From assembly GCF_005871165.1 (NCBI RefSeq), contig NZ_SWKP01000005.1:124001-188000 (forward strand): a stretch of 64,000 nt of DNA. The letters run 5' to 3'. Within the stretch, counting starts at the first letter, position 1; every line of letters begins with the position of its first letter. The notes under the pieces were generated by a model that was given only the letters and a program-made list of their open reading frames with translations, ran no database searches and had not been told where the DNA came from. Source of the DNA: Maricaulis alexandrii. Lineage in GTDB: Bacteria; Pseudomonadota; Alphaproteobacteria; Caulobacterales; Maricaulaceae. Below are positions 27,898 to 36,628 of this stretch, one piece after another. A program made the translations under genes and the position numbers.

Positions 27898-30800
27898 GCA
27901 ACGGCGGCCATTTCGCTGAGCTGGGTCGCGGCGATGGAGAGTTTCGACAGGGTCCAGGCACCGGAATCGTCCAGCTGGCGCTGCACCGAGTCGACCCGGC
28001 CGGCCTCTTCCTCATTGACCGTATTCCAGGCCTCGATCAGGGCATCCGCCCACTCCCGCGACGGGCTCTCGATACCCGCGGACAGCGAGCCGCCAGCCTG
28101 TTGCGCAAACCGCATCGCCGAAGCCGTCACCGTCTGCTGGCTGGCATAGAGGTCTTCCATCAACCGCCGCACCGCCAACCGGTCCCAGTGCAGGTCCGAC
28201 GACACTTCCTGACCCATCCCCCGCAACCGATCAAACCGGAACCGCGCTCCACTGGCGTGATAAATGTAGGCGGTGGACGCCAGTGGCCAGGCATGTTCGC
28301 TCGCCATATCAATGACATCGGTAGAGGAGGTCAGCGGACGAAGCTCCGCCACGGCCTGCGCCAGATCCTCCGGCGCACCCGCATTGATGAAGGTCTTCTT
28401 GCGCTTGCGGACGCCGGCCCGCTCATGCTCGGAAATGATCTCGTGCACCATGGAGCGCAATTCCTGAACGCCCGCCTGATAGGTGTTCACCACATCACCG
28501 ATCGATCCGTCACTGGCCGTCGAGGCATTGCGGCCCCGGCGGACCAGCCAATAAGTCTGGCGGCGCAGCAGGCGGATGATCTCCTCGTGCAGACGGATCT
28601 GCACCTGGGCCGGCGCCTTGTTGTCCAGCGTATTGATCGCCTGGGTGAGTTCGGAGAAGCCGAAAATCTCCCGGCCCGCTTCAAAGGCCCGGGCAATCGC
28701 CGGGACCGAGGCCGTCGTGGAGTCGATGGCCCGGTGGACGAAGGTCGGTCCGCCCAGATTGATCATTTCATTGGCCAGGACCGTGGAAATGATTTCTCGC
28801 TTCAGCCGGTGCCCTTCCATGGCCTCGCCATAGGTGTGCAGCCCCTTGGGGAAATAGTTCACCAGCATGGACTTGAAGTGCGGATCATCGGGCACATCCG
28901 AGGCCACGAGCTGGTCGAACAGCGTGATCTTCGCATAGGAATTCAGCACGGCCAGTTCCGGCCGGGTCAGGCCTTGTTCCCTGGATTTCAGGGCCCGGAC
29001 GCCTTCGCTGGACGGCAGGCCTTCCACCTCGCGATCCAGCTGTCCCAGCTCTTCCAGGCGCAGCATGAAGCGTTCATGCGCGTCCAGGTCAGCCTTGGCC
29101 GAATGCTCCGCCATGGAAAGCGCCAGTGTCTGGTCGTAATTGTGCCGCAGGACATGGTGCGCCACATCATCCGTCATGGATTCCAGCAGCTTGTCCCGGT
29201 CTTCCCGGGACATGTCGCCCCCGCGCATCATCGGACGCAGCAGGATCTTGATGTTCACCTCATGGTCGGAACTGTCGACGCCGGCCGAATTGTCGATGAA
29301 GTCCGCATTGGCGCGGCCACCATGTTGGCCAAATTCGATACGCGCGGCCTGGGTGAAGCCCAGATTGGCGCCTTCCCCGATCACCTTGGCCTGAACCTCG
29401 TCAGCATTGACGCGCAGGCCATCATTAGTCTTGTCGCCGACTTCCCAATGCTGCTCCTGGGTCGCCTTCACATAGGTCCCGATTCCGCCGAACCAGAGAA
29501 GTTCGATCTCGGTTTTCAGCAAGGCATTGATCAGCTCGTTCGGGCTCACCGAGTCCTTGGTCAGACCGGTCAGCGCCTTGATCTCCTCGCTCAGCTTGAT
29601 CGACTTCGCCGCCCGGGAGAAGACACCCCCGCCCTTGGACACCAGGGAGGTGTCATAGTCCTGCCAGGATGTCCGGGGCAGGTCGAACAGGCGCTTGCGC
29701 TCATTCCACATCGTCTCCGGATCACCCGGATCCGGATCGATGAAGATGTCGCGATGGTCAAAGGCGGCGACGAGGCGGATCTGTTTGGACAGGAGCATGC
29801 CATTGCCGAACACATCGCCGGACATGTCGCCGACGCCGATCACGGTGAAGGGTTCGGTCTGGATGTCCTTGCCCATTTCCCGGAAGTGCCGCTTCACGGA
29901 TTCCCAGGCGCCGCGGGCCGTGATGCCCATCTTCTTGTGGTCGTAGCCGGCCGAACCGCCCGAGGCAAAAGCATCGCCGAGCCAGAAATCGAACTCGTCC
30001 TCGGCCAGGCCATTCGCCGTGTCCGAGAAGGTCGCCGTCCCCTTGTCGGCCGCCACGACGAGATAAGGGTCATCATCATCCCAGCGCTCGGTCAGGGCCG
30101 GCGGAACAACCGCGTCGTCGACAATATTGTCGGTCAGGTCGAGCAGGCCGCGGATGAAGGTCTTGTAGGCTTCGCGCCCGGCTTCAAACACTTCATCGCG
30201 GGAGCCGTTCCGGGGCAGGGATTTGGGATAGAAACCACCCTTGGAGCCGACCGGTACAATGACCGCATTCTTGACCTGCTGGGCCTTCACCAGGCCCAGG
30301 ACTTCCGTCCGGAAATCATCGCGCCGGTCCGACCAGCGCAGGCCGCCGCGTGCCACCGGGCCGAAGCGGATGTGCACGCCTTCCACATCCGGCGCCCACA
30401 CGAAAATCTCGCGATAAGGCTTGGGCAGCGGCAGCTCTTCCAGCAACTCGCTCGCGATCTTGATCGCAATGCGCGGTTTGGGATTTTCGGCTTCGTCCCG
30501 CTGATAGAAATTCGTGCGCAGCGTCGCCTGAACCAGATGGAAAATCCGGCGCAGGGCGCGGTCATGGTCCAGGCTGGCCACATCATCGAGTGCTTTGCGC
30601 AGGTTTTCGCTGGTCTCCCAGACCGCATCCGTGCGCTGTTTGCGGTCGCCGTCAAAGTCCGGGTCGAATTTGACGCGCGCCAGGTCCAGCAGGCCGCGGG
30701 CGATGTCCGGATAGGCGGCCAGCGCCTCTTCCTGGATGGCTTGCGACGGGTCCAGCCCGGTCTGCTGGCGGTACCGCGCGCAAGTCCGCAGGAAGGCCGC

Positions 30801-32813
30801 TTCGCGCCAAGTCACACCGATCTCGACAATCAGGCGGTTGAACCCGTCATCCTCGGCCCGGCCCTCGGCCATGGCCAAGAGCGCTTCCTCGAGATTGGCT
30901 CCCAGAACATCGAGAGACTGGCCGCGCAGCGAGTCCGCCTTCATCTCGAAATCATGCACATAGGCGCGATCGACGCCCTGACCGGACTCGCCCCGGCGGT
31001 CGACCGGGAAGCCGGTTTCCTGGACCACATAGAGGCCGAGATTTTCCAGTACGGGCATGACCCGGGACAGGGAAACCGGTTTGCCGACCCGATAGATTTT
31101 CAGGCGCAACTCGTTATTGGCGTCATCCGGTTCGCGATAGACGCGCACGGCGACCTTGTCCGACGAATCCAGGCTTTCCAGCTTGAGGACATCGGCGAGC
31201 GCCTCAGCGGGATCATACAGCTCGCGATAGCCGGCCTTGAAGGCGTCCTGATAGGCCGGCATGCGCAGGCGGATGGCTTCCGGTGCGTTCAGTCGAACAT
31301 GGGTTTCAAGGTCATCTTCCCAGGTCCGGGCCAGATGGGCGACCCGCCGCTCGAGATCGGACATGTCCGGTTCCGGATGGTCGAACGGATTAAGACCGAT
31401 GATGAAGTGGACGCGCGCCAGGGAGCCATCGCCGAATTGCGGATAATAAGCGGAAAGCCGGCCGCCAAACGCATCGCGGATCAGCTCGCCCGCCTGTTCG
31501 CGCACTTTAGAATTATAGCGATCCCTGGGAACAAAGAGCAGGGCCGAGACGAAGCGGTCGAACTGATCGCGGCGGATGAAGAGCTTGGTGCGCGGACGGT
31601 CCTGGAGATGCAGGACCCCCAGGCAGATTTCCAGAAGGTCATTCTCATCAGTCTGGAACAGCTCGTCGCGCGGGAAGTTCTCAACCGTGTTGCGCAGTTT
31701 CTTGGCCGAGTGCGTGCCCGGCGTCTTGCCGGCGCGCTCAAGCACCCGGCGGACCTTGCGGCGGATGAGCGGGACAGCCGAGGCGCTCTGGTCATAGGCC
31801 TCCGCGGTGAACAGGCCCACGAAGCGAGCTTCACCGATCACGGCACCGTCCTCGCGATACCGCTTCACCCCGATATAGTCCATGTAGACGCGGCGGTGGA
31901 CGCGCGACTTCATGTTCGCCTTGGCGACAATCAGCGGGGTGGGTTCGCGCAGGAAGGTTTCGATGGCCGGCGTCAGGACGGCCGGTTCGGAGCCCTTGCG
32001 CAGAACATGACGATCCGGATCCCGCAGCACGCCGCGGCCGGTTTCCGGCCGGACGCGCGGATGGCGCTGGGCCATGGTGCCGTCATCACCGACTTCAAAG
32101 TCATAGATCCGGCAGCCCAGAAAGGCGAAATGGTCATCCCGCAGCCAGCGCAGGAATTCGCACGCTTCGGCCAGTTCTTCCGGCGAAGCATGGGTCCGGG
32201 CCTGCTCCAGATGCGCGATTGCGTCGTCCATCTGGGCCCGCATGTCGGTCCAGTCTTCCACCGCAACACGGACATCATCCAGCGTGGCGGTGACACCATC
32301 GATCAGGGTCTTGCGGGACAGCTCATCCAGGGGCGGGAGATGCACCTGGATCATGGATTCAGCGAGACAGCGCCCGCCGTCCTCGACCCGTTCACCGTCC
32401 GTGCCGCGGCGGACCTGCACGATCGGATGGAACATGGCCAGGATGTCATAGCCCTGCGCCCCGATCTCGCCCATCACCGAATCCACGATGAAGGGCCGGT
32501 CGCGGCCAATGATCTCAAGGATATCACGTCCGACAGGCGTGCCATCAACACGCGTGGCCGGGCGCATTCGGATCAGGATGTCATCGCCGGGACGTTTGGC
32601 GCCGAAATCCCAGAAGTCCACACACAGCCCCGCCAGGTCCACCGGACTGACCAGTTCCAGGTCTTCAGCCAGAGCATCGTCATGGATCTGGGCAAAAAAG
32701 GAATTGCCCGTCTCTCCGCACTCTCGGCCGAATAAATCCTGCCAGCGCTGCCGCGCCGCCTCCATGAATTCCGCTCGAGAATACGCGTGCGCGACTCCGA
32801 CGACAGCCCCCAT
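27888..32813 (-). CDS. Large NAD-specific glutamate dehydrogenase (about 180 kDa type)
   Basis: 1641 aa, the size of the GDH-180 family, which deaminates glutamate to 2-oxoglutarate with NAD. The long N-terminal region carries ACT-like regulatory segments (IIGRDRPFIVDSVMGEIGAQ). The catalytic part has GPVARGGLRWSDR, the substrate Lys region VKNAVIVPVGSKGGFY, GVGDMSGDVFGNGML, and NAD-domain segment IGEGANLGFTQAARIEF. AGGGAG 7 bases upstream supports the start. In Caulobacter the homologue GdhZ also moderates FtsZ assembly with cofactor KidO (family knowledge). Transfer of that role here is inferred. Confidence 0.95.
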   Translation of the reverse strand: MGAVVGVAHAYSRAEFMEAARQRWQDLFGRECGETGNSFFAQIHDDALAEDLELVSPVDLAGLCVDFWDFGAKRPGDDILIRMRPATRVDGTPVGRDILEIIGRDRPFIVDSVMGEIGAQGYDILAMFHPIVQVRRGTDGERVEDGGRCLAESMIQVHLPPLDELSRKTLIDGVTATLDDVRVAVEDWTDMRAQMDDAIAHLEQARTHASPEELAEACEFLRWLRDDHFAFLGCRIYDFEVGDDGTMAQRHPRVRPETGRGVLRDPDRHVLRKGSEPAVLTPAIETFLREPTPLIVAKANMKSRVHRRVYMDYIGVKRYREDGAVIGEARFVGLFTAEAYDQSASAVPLIRRKVRRVLERAGKTPGTHSAKKLRNTVENFPRDELFQTDENDLLEICLGVLHLQDRPRTKLFIRRDQFDRFVSALLFVPRDRYNSKVREQAGELIRDAFGGRLSAYYPQFGDGSLARVHFIIGLNPFDHPEPDMSDLERRVAHLARTWEDDLETHVRLNAPEAIRLRMPAYQDAFKAGYRELYDPAEALADVLKLESLDSSDKVAVRVYREPDDANNELRLKIYRVGKPVSLSRVMPVLENLGLYVVQETGFPVDRRGESGQGVDRAYVHDFEMKADSLRGQSLDVLGANLEEALLAMAEGRAEDDGFNRLIVEIGVTWREAAFLRTCARYRQQTGLDPSQAIQEEALAAYPDIARGLLDLARVKFDPDFDGDRKQRTDAVWETSENLRKALDDVASLDHDRALRRIFHLVQATLRTNFYQRDEAENPKPRIAIKIASELLEELPLPKPYREIFVWAPDVEGVHIRFGPVARGGLRWSDRRDDFRTEVLGLVKAQQVKNAVIVPVGSKGGFYPKSLPRNGSRDEVFEAGREAYKTFIRGLLDLTDNIVDDAVVPPALTERWDDDDPYLVVAADKGTATFSDTANGLAEDEFDFWLGDAFASGGSAGYDHKKMGITARGAWESVKRHFREMGKDIQTEPFTVIGVGDMSGDVFGNGMLLSKQIRLVAAFDHRDIFIDPDPGDPETMWNERKRLFDLPRTSWQDYDTSLVSKGGGVFSRAAKSIKLSEEIKALTGLTKDSVSPNELINALLKTEIELLWFGGIGTYVKATQEQHWEVGDKTNDGLRVNADEVQAKVIGEGANLGFTQAARIEFGQHGGRANADFIDNSAGVDSSDHEVNIKILLRPMMRGGDMSREDRDKLLESMTDDVAHHVLRHNYDQTLALSMAEHSAKADLDAHERFMLRLEELGQLDREVEGLPSSEGVRALKSREQGLTRPELAVLNSYAKITLFDQLVASDVPDDPHFKSMLVNYFPKGLHTYGEAMEGHRLKREIISTVLANEMINLGGPTFVHRAIDSTTASVPAIARAFEAGREIFGFSELTQAINTLDNKAPAQVQIRLHEEIIRLLRRQTYWLVRRGRNASTASDGSIGDVVNTYQAGVQELRSMVHEIISEHERAGVRKRKKTFINAGAPEDLAQAVAELRPLTSSTDVIDMASEHAWPLASTAYIYHASGARFRFDRLRGMGQEVSSDLHWDRLAVRRLMEDLYASQQTVTASAMRFAQQAGGSLSAGIESPSREWADALIEAWNTVNEEEAGRVDSVQRQLDDSGAWTLSKLSIAATQLSEMAAVAQP

Positions 32814-33125
32814 GTGGCGCTCCCTGTGGTGTTGTCTTTAGTTACGGCGAGCCTAGACCTGTTTTTGCTTCACGCAAGCCGTGTACGCCGTTGAAAACGC
32901 AAACGAGCCATTCTTTTTGGCAGGGCATTACCGGGCGTCGCGGTTTTTGGGGAAATGGTGGCACCGCCGGGCAGGGACAGGGGGAGCCCGACGGTGCCTG
33001 TCAGACCTCAAAGGCAGGCTGGGGGGACGCTCTCATGAGGCCTGGTCTTTAAAGGGTGACTGAATTACGGGGCCATCCGGGGGGAGGCGGGAAGGCCGTT
33101 TGTCACCCACGCCTCATATGTAGAA
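32814..33125. other. Non-coding gap upstream of glutamate dehydrogenase
   Basis: A stretch without a gene, holding the GDH promoter region near 32820-32920 and a long imperfect hairpin at 32960-32998. In the hairpin, GGCACCG pairs with CGGTGCC, then after one mismatch CGGGC pairs with GCCCG, around a purine-rich 13-nt loop. A competing GCCTG/CAGGC pairing (32996-33000 with 33015-33019) is possible. No open frame with a ribosome site is convincing. The hairpin lacks a U-run, so it is not an ordinary terminator. Confidence 0.4.
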
Positions 33126-33155
33126 ACGCGCAGGCCGATTCCAAGGCCTGCGCGT
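33126..33155 (-). terminator. Terminator after the GNAT/isochorismatase-like operon
   Basis: Perfect 11-bp inverted repeat ACGCGCAGGCC (33126-33136) and GGCCTGCGCGT (33145-33155) with an 8-nt loop, followed on the minus strand by TTTCTA. It lies 58 bp beyond the stop of the leftward isochorismatase-fold gene. Confidence 0.65.
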
Positions 33156-33212
33156 GGAGAATTTCGCGAATTTAATCTTCGGTGCCGGAGGGGGCCGGAA
33201 CGGGCCGACCGG

Positions 33213-33752
33213 TCAGGCGCCGACGGTTTCGCCGAGCCAGGTCCGGCTGACCGTCTTCCAATCAACGGCCGGCAGGATGCGGGCCATCAGATCGAAGGCC
33301 ATGGCCCGGGTTTCCGGCACATTGCGCGGCTCTACAGCCAGGCTGCCGACGGCTTCGGGAACAATGCTCAGCTCCTGGCCACGCGTCTGCGCGTCGAACA
33401 CCGTCGCGAGCATGGCGAAGGGTGCCGAGAAACCGGTCAACAGGCAGGGTCCCGTCGCGCGTGCGAGGACCTGATGGAAATAGGGATCGGAAAAGGCCGA
33501 CAAACCGGGGCGAACAAACACAGCTTCACGGGTGGACGGCCGCAATGCCTTGATCGGGCTCCGCGCCGCGCCCGGCGCGTCCGGTGCCTGCTGGCTATGG
33601 CAGACCGTCCAGCCATGACTGCGCGCATGCTGGAGAAGGGTGGATATCCGCTCGATCACGGCCTTGTTGTCCGGATCAATGGCGCCGTCTGGGGGTTGGA
33701 CCTGATCCATCTGGCAATCCAGAAGGATCAGACAGGGGGCGGCAGAGTTCAT
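33213..33752 (-). CDS. Isochorismatase-fold protein lacking the catalytic Cys
   Basis: 179 aa cysteine-hydrolase superfamily fold: CLILLDCQMDQVQ with Asp12 at the catalytic-acid position, VCHSQQAPDAPGA, and ILPAVDWKTVS at the C-terminus. The expected Lys is Arg81 (VRPGLSAF), and the nucleophile position in GFSAPFAML is Ala113 instead of Cys. The frame is intact and coupled by an ATGA overlap (33749-33752) to the GNAT gene, so it is probably a non-hydrolytic binding protein rather than a decayed gene. Last gene of a three-gene leftward operon; function unknown. Confidence 0.7.
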   Translation of the reverse strand: MNSAAPCLILLDCQMDQVQPPDGAIDPDNKAVIERISTLLQHARSHGWTVCHSQQAPDAPGAARSPIKALRPSTREAVFVRPGLSAFSDPYFHQVLARATGPCLLTGFSAPFAMLATVFDAQTRGQELSIVPEAVGSLAVEPRNVPETRAMAFDLMARILPAVDWKTVSRTWLGETVGA

Positions 33753-34357
33753 GCAGCTTCCTCGGCCTCTTTCTTCGTCTGCTTTTCGGGGTTTTGCAGT
33801 CTTTCCAGCGACCGGTCAAACGGCCCCGGCTCATCCCAGGCCCCGTCAGGGCGGATCAAGACCATCGGATCGGTTTCCGGCGTGATCGCATTGGACGGCG
33901 GAACGAGCTTCCGCTCGATTTCGACATATTCATAGTCGGAGAAGAAGAAATGCGGCCGGTCCTTGCGGATCTGGAAGCCGTGGGTCCGCCAGTATTTCAC
34001 ACGGTTCAGCTGGGCATGGCCGATGACTTTTTCATAGCCGCGGCGTGCCGAATAACGCAGGGCTTCCTGCATCAGAAGACGCATCACGCCATCGCGGCGA
34101 TAGGGTTTGAGCACCGCGGCGCGCTCCACCTTGGCAAAACCGGCGAAGAAGCGCAGGCGCAGAACACCGACCGGTTCGGCCCCTTTCCAGGCAATAAGAT
34201 GGGACGCGGCAACCAGATCATTGCCATCATACTCCTCGCCATAGGGCGCTTCCTGCTCCCCCAGATAGATCACGCCTCGCAGGGTCATCGCCATGACGAC
34301 CTGGTCCAGCGTGCGCGCGACTGTCACTTTCAGACTATCGGCCATCACGGATTTCAT
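33749..34357 (-). CDS. GNAT-family N-acetyltransferase
   Basis: About 202 aa. Typical GNAT core: GEQEAPYGEEYDGND, then HLIAWKGAEPVGVLRLRFF, the acetyl-CoA loop LKPYRRDGVMRLLMQEAL and motif B RRGYEKVIGHAQ followed by WRTHGF. A charged C-terminal tail (about 60 residues, ending QTKKEAEEAA) is not part of the domain. Start 34357 is chosen because its ATGA overlaps the upstream stop (34354-34357); 34345 and 34372 are alternatives. Substrate unknown. Middle gene of the CtrA-box-associated operon. Confidence 0.82.
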   Translation of the reverse strand: MKSVMADSLKVTVARTLDQVVMAMTLRGVIYLGEQEAPYGEEYDGNDLVAASHLIAWKGAEPVGVLRLRFFAGFAKVERAAVLKPYRRDGVMRLLMQEALRYSARRGYEKVIGHAQLNRVKYWRTHGFQIRKDRPHFFFSDYEYVEIERKLVPPSNAITPETDPMVLIRPDGAWDEPGPFDRSLERLQNPEKQTKKEAEEAA

Positions 34358-34992
34358 GAGGCAGGCTCCCATTCGCCCAGGATTGTTCGCTTCAGAAGCA
34401 TGGCGCCGAGCTTGTCCGGGAAGCCAGTGCTGCCATAGAGGGGGTTAACGCCGTCAGGATAGGCGCAGATCTCGAAGTTCAGACGCCGCATCAGGGCTTG
34501 CCCTTCCGTCGTCCGCGCCCGGGCATAGACCCGGACATTGGAATAAAAGCCCCGCCAGCCCACAAGCAGAGCCCGCAAGGCCGCAGCCTGTGCGTGCGGA
34601 TTCCGGCCGGCCAGCCCCCAGGACAGGAGCGCGGCGGCCTCTTCCTCCAGCCCGCACACCCAGTCCCGGCGCGCATTCGCAAAACCGAATTCACCCGCGA
34701 ACAAGGCGTCCACGCCTTTCTGGCTTAGGGGAATGGAGGCAACAAAACCGTCAGGGGTGCCATTCCAAACGCGCATGTGGAGAGATCGCTGCGTCCAGGC
34801 TTGGACGCGGGCGATATCCTCGACCCCGGCGATTTCACCGTCGATGAGCTCATCGGCCAGCGCGTGGAATTCCTCGATACGGTCAAGCGTGACAGGCACA
34901 AAGTCCAACGACCCGAAAGCCTGATCCAGTCTTTCGAGCGGAAATTGAAAGCCGGTCCGCACGTCTTTAAGCTGCGCTTCGTGAGTCGCCAT
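34354..34992 (-). CDS. Conserved hypothetical, possibly degenerate GNAT-like
   Basis: 212 aa, no family recognised with certainty. The C-terminal part (SNVRVYARARTTEGQALMRR followed by LNFEI) resembles GNAT motif B and the closing beta-bulge, but a convincing Q/RxxGxG/A loop is missing. The N-terminal half is helical and acidic (residues 36-60). No signal peptide or membrane helix. First gene of the leftward operon with a GNAT and a Cys-less isochorismatase-fold protein. It starts 78 bp from the divergent LysR gene, with a CtrA box in between. Confidence 0.6.
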   Translation of the reverse strand: MATHEAQLKDVRTGFQFPLERLDQAFGSLDFVPVTLDRIEEFHALADELIDGEIAGVEDIARVQAWTQRSLHMRVWNGTPDGFVASIPLSQKGVDALFAGEFGFANARRDWVCGLEEEAAALLSWGLAGRNPHAQAAALRALLVGWRGFYSNVRVYARARTTEGQALMRRLNFEICAYPDGVNPLYGSTGFPDKLGAMLLKRTILGEWEPAS

Positions 34993-35017
34993 GAGTGGCC
35001 CTTGGTCGAAAATATTC

Positions 35018-35032
35018 TTAATGCTTCGTTAA
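35018..35032. promoter_or_regulatory. Perfect CtrA-type binding box
   Basis: TTAATGCTTCGTTAAC: TTAA, 7 bp, TTAA, then C, an exact match to the Caulobacter CtrA consensus. It lies in the 78-bp gap between the divergent starts at 34992 (leftward operon) and 35071 (LysR), centred about 33 and 46 bp from them, so it could control either. Binding is inferred; the match is direct. Confidence 0.65.
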
Positions 35033-35070
35033 CACCGCGCGGGCCACGCGCCTTTAGCAAAGTTGGAATA

Positions 35071-36057
35071 GTGGATAGTCCAGAAACAGGTAGCGATCTG
35101 CGGCGGCATGTTTTCGATTGGGATGATCTGCAGATCTTCCATGCCGTGGCGACGACCGGATCCATGAGCGCGGCCGCAGCGGCCCTCGGCTGCCAGCAAT
35201 CCACCGTGTCGAAGCGCATGCGGCAGCTGGAAAGCCGCCTGGGAAGCCAGTTGATCGAACGCCGGGCCGCCGGCGTGGTCCTGACCCCGGCTGGCGAAAA
35301 CGCGCTCGACTATGTGATCACCATGCAGCGCTCCGCCCAGCAGCTGGAAAACCGGGTCTCCGGGCAGGATCGGGCGATGGAAGGCCAGGTCGTACTGCGG
35401 ACACCGGACGGGCTGTCGACCTACTGGCTGGCCCGACACATGCCGGAATTCATGCGTATCCACCCGTCCATCGACCTCAAACTGGTCAATGACCAGTCGC
35501 CGGCCATCGGCGACCATGCCGCGCATCTTTCGATTACATTCCTTCCGGAAAAGGGCATGGATGTCCGGGCGGACGAGCTTGGCACACTGCACTATGTCCC
35601 GGTCGCCTCACGCGACTTCATCAACACCTACGGCGCGCCGCAATCGCTGTCGGACGTCATGAACCTCAGGTTTCTGACCCTCGAACAGTATGACAAGTCG
35701 CTCAATACGTGGGGAATTCAGGCCGCTGAGACCAATTCACTTATTAAATATTCCTTCCGCACAGACATTAGTTCGGTGCTATTTGAAACCATACGTTATG
35801 GCGGCGGCATCGCCATGGCACCGACTTATCTGGCGTCCCTGTATCCGGATGAATTGGTTGTTCTCGATTATGAGTTCCACCAGAGCATGCGGTTTTGGTT
35901 GAAATACCAGCCGGGCAGCCACGAGATCGGTCGGGTGAAATGTGTAGGCGACTGGATTACTGAACTATTCGACCGTAAGAAAAACCCATGGTTCCGTGAC
36001 GAATTCTGTCATCCAAGAGAATTCAGCGGCATTACGGTCATTGAACCACAACAATGA
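35071..36057 (+). CDS. LysR-family transcriptional regulator
   Basis: 328 aa. N-terminal winged HTH (DDLQIFHAVATTGSMSAAAA then CQQSTVSKRMRQLES) and a C-terminal periplasmic-binding-like effector domain (about 95-290). GTG 35071 is chosen as the only plausible start after the divergent gene; the open frame continues upstream to 34777 antisense to that gene. The last 40 residues (DRKKNPWFRDEF onward) are unusually long for LysR. By position it likely regulates the divergent GNAT operon. Its stop is 7 bases before the XRE gene. Confidence 0.87.
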   Translation: MDSPETGSDLRRHVFDWDDLQIFHAVATTGSMSAAAAALGCQQSTVSKRMRQLESRLGSQLIERRAAGVVLTPAGENALDYVITMQRSAQQLENRVSGQDRAMEGQVVLRTPDGLSTYWLARHMPEFMRIHPSIDLKLVNDQSPAIGDHAAHLSITFLPEKGMDVRADELGTLHYVPVASRDFINTYGAPQSLSDVMNLRFLTLEQYDKSLNTWGIQAAETNSLIKYSFRTDISSVLFETIRYGGGIAMAPTYLASLYPDELVVLDYEFHQSMRFWLKYQPGSHEIGRVKCVGDWITELFDRKKNPWFRDEFCHPREFSGITVIEPQQ

Positions 36058-36064
36058 GGATGAG

Positions 36065-36451
36065 ATGAGCGCTAGGGGTCCAACGAGTATCGATCAGCAT
36101 GTCGGCGCACGCCTTCGTTTGCGGCGCAGCCTGCTTGAAATGAGCCAGTCCGAGCTGGGAGAGAAACTGGGCGTCACCTTCCAGCAAGTCCAGAAATATG
36201 AGCGCGGCACCAACCGTATCGGTGCCAGCCGTCTGTTCCATGTCGCCAAAGTCATGGAAGTTCCGGTATCCTACTTCTTCGAAGGTCTCGAAGACGATGG
36301 CTCTTCGGAACTCAAGGGGACGGATTCCGATACGCTGTACGATTTCATCGCGTCGCCCGACGGTCTCGCATTGGCCTCGGCCTTTTCCGCGATCAAGGAC
36401 CAGACGGTCCGGCGTCGCGTGATCGACCTGCTTCGGTCCCTCGCTGACTGA
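36065..36451 (+). CDS. XRE-family HTH regulator (PraR/PhrR-like)
   Basis: 128 aa. Cro/CI-type HTH near residues 12-70: VGARLRLRRSLLEMSQSELG, then VTFQQVQKYERGTNRIG and MEVPVSYFFEGL, the pattern of small alphaproteobacterial XRE regulators. The C-terminal helix (TVRRRVIDLLRSLAD) probably dimerises. Ribosome site GAGGA overlaps the LysR stop region, indicating a LysR-XRE operon. A strong terminator follows at once. Targets unknown. Confidence 0.87.
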   Translation: MSARGPTSIDQHVGARLRLRRSLLEMSQSELGEKLGVTFQQVQKYERGTNRIGASRLFHVAKVMEVPVSYFFEGLEDDGSSELKGTDSDTLYDFIASPDGLALASAFSAIKDQTVRRRVIDLLRSLAD

Positions 36452-36454
36452 TCC

Positions 36455-36486
36455 AACGCCCGGCAGCTCGCCGGGCGTTTTCATTT
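36455..36486 (+). terminator. Intrinsic terminator of the LysR-XRE operon
   Basis: Perfect 10-bp stem AACGCCCGGC (36455-36464) and GCCGGGCGTT (36470-36479), 5-nt loop, then a T-rich tail TTTTCATTT. Four bases downstream of the XRE stop. Confidence 0.9.
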
Positions 36487-36628
36487 CTGCCTGCAGGTAG
36501 ACCCGCATCAGAGGCCCGCCATCCAACTGGCAGGGCCGTTTCGTCATGTCTGAACCGCGCAGCGCGATTGCACTGGCGACAGCATCGCGCAAAAGTCGGC
36601 GCTTCCGACAGAAACACCGCCGCTTGTC

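Noticed and set aside
28101-32735. 1544-codon open frame on the plus strand opposite glutamate dehydrogenase
   Set aside because: It is the exact antisense of a well-conserved dehydrogenase; the composition is Gln/His/Arg-rich without domain motifs, as expected from high-GC third-position bias.
33213-33752. Isochorismatase-fold gene as a pseudogene
   Set aside because: The frame is intact, of full length and translationally coupled; loss of the Cys alone does not make it a pseudogene.
34777-35070. N-terminal extension of the LysR protein
   Set aside because: The extension is antisense to the divergent gene and upstream of the normal LysR HTH start; GTG 35071 fits the family length.
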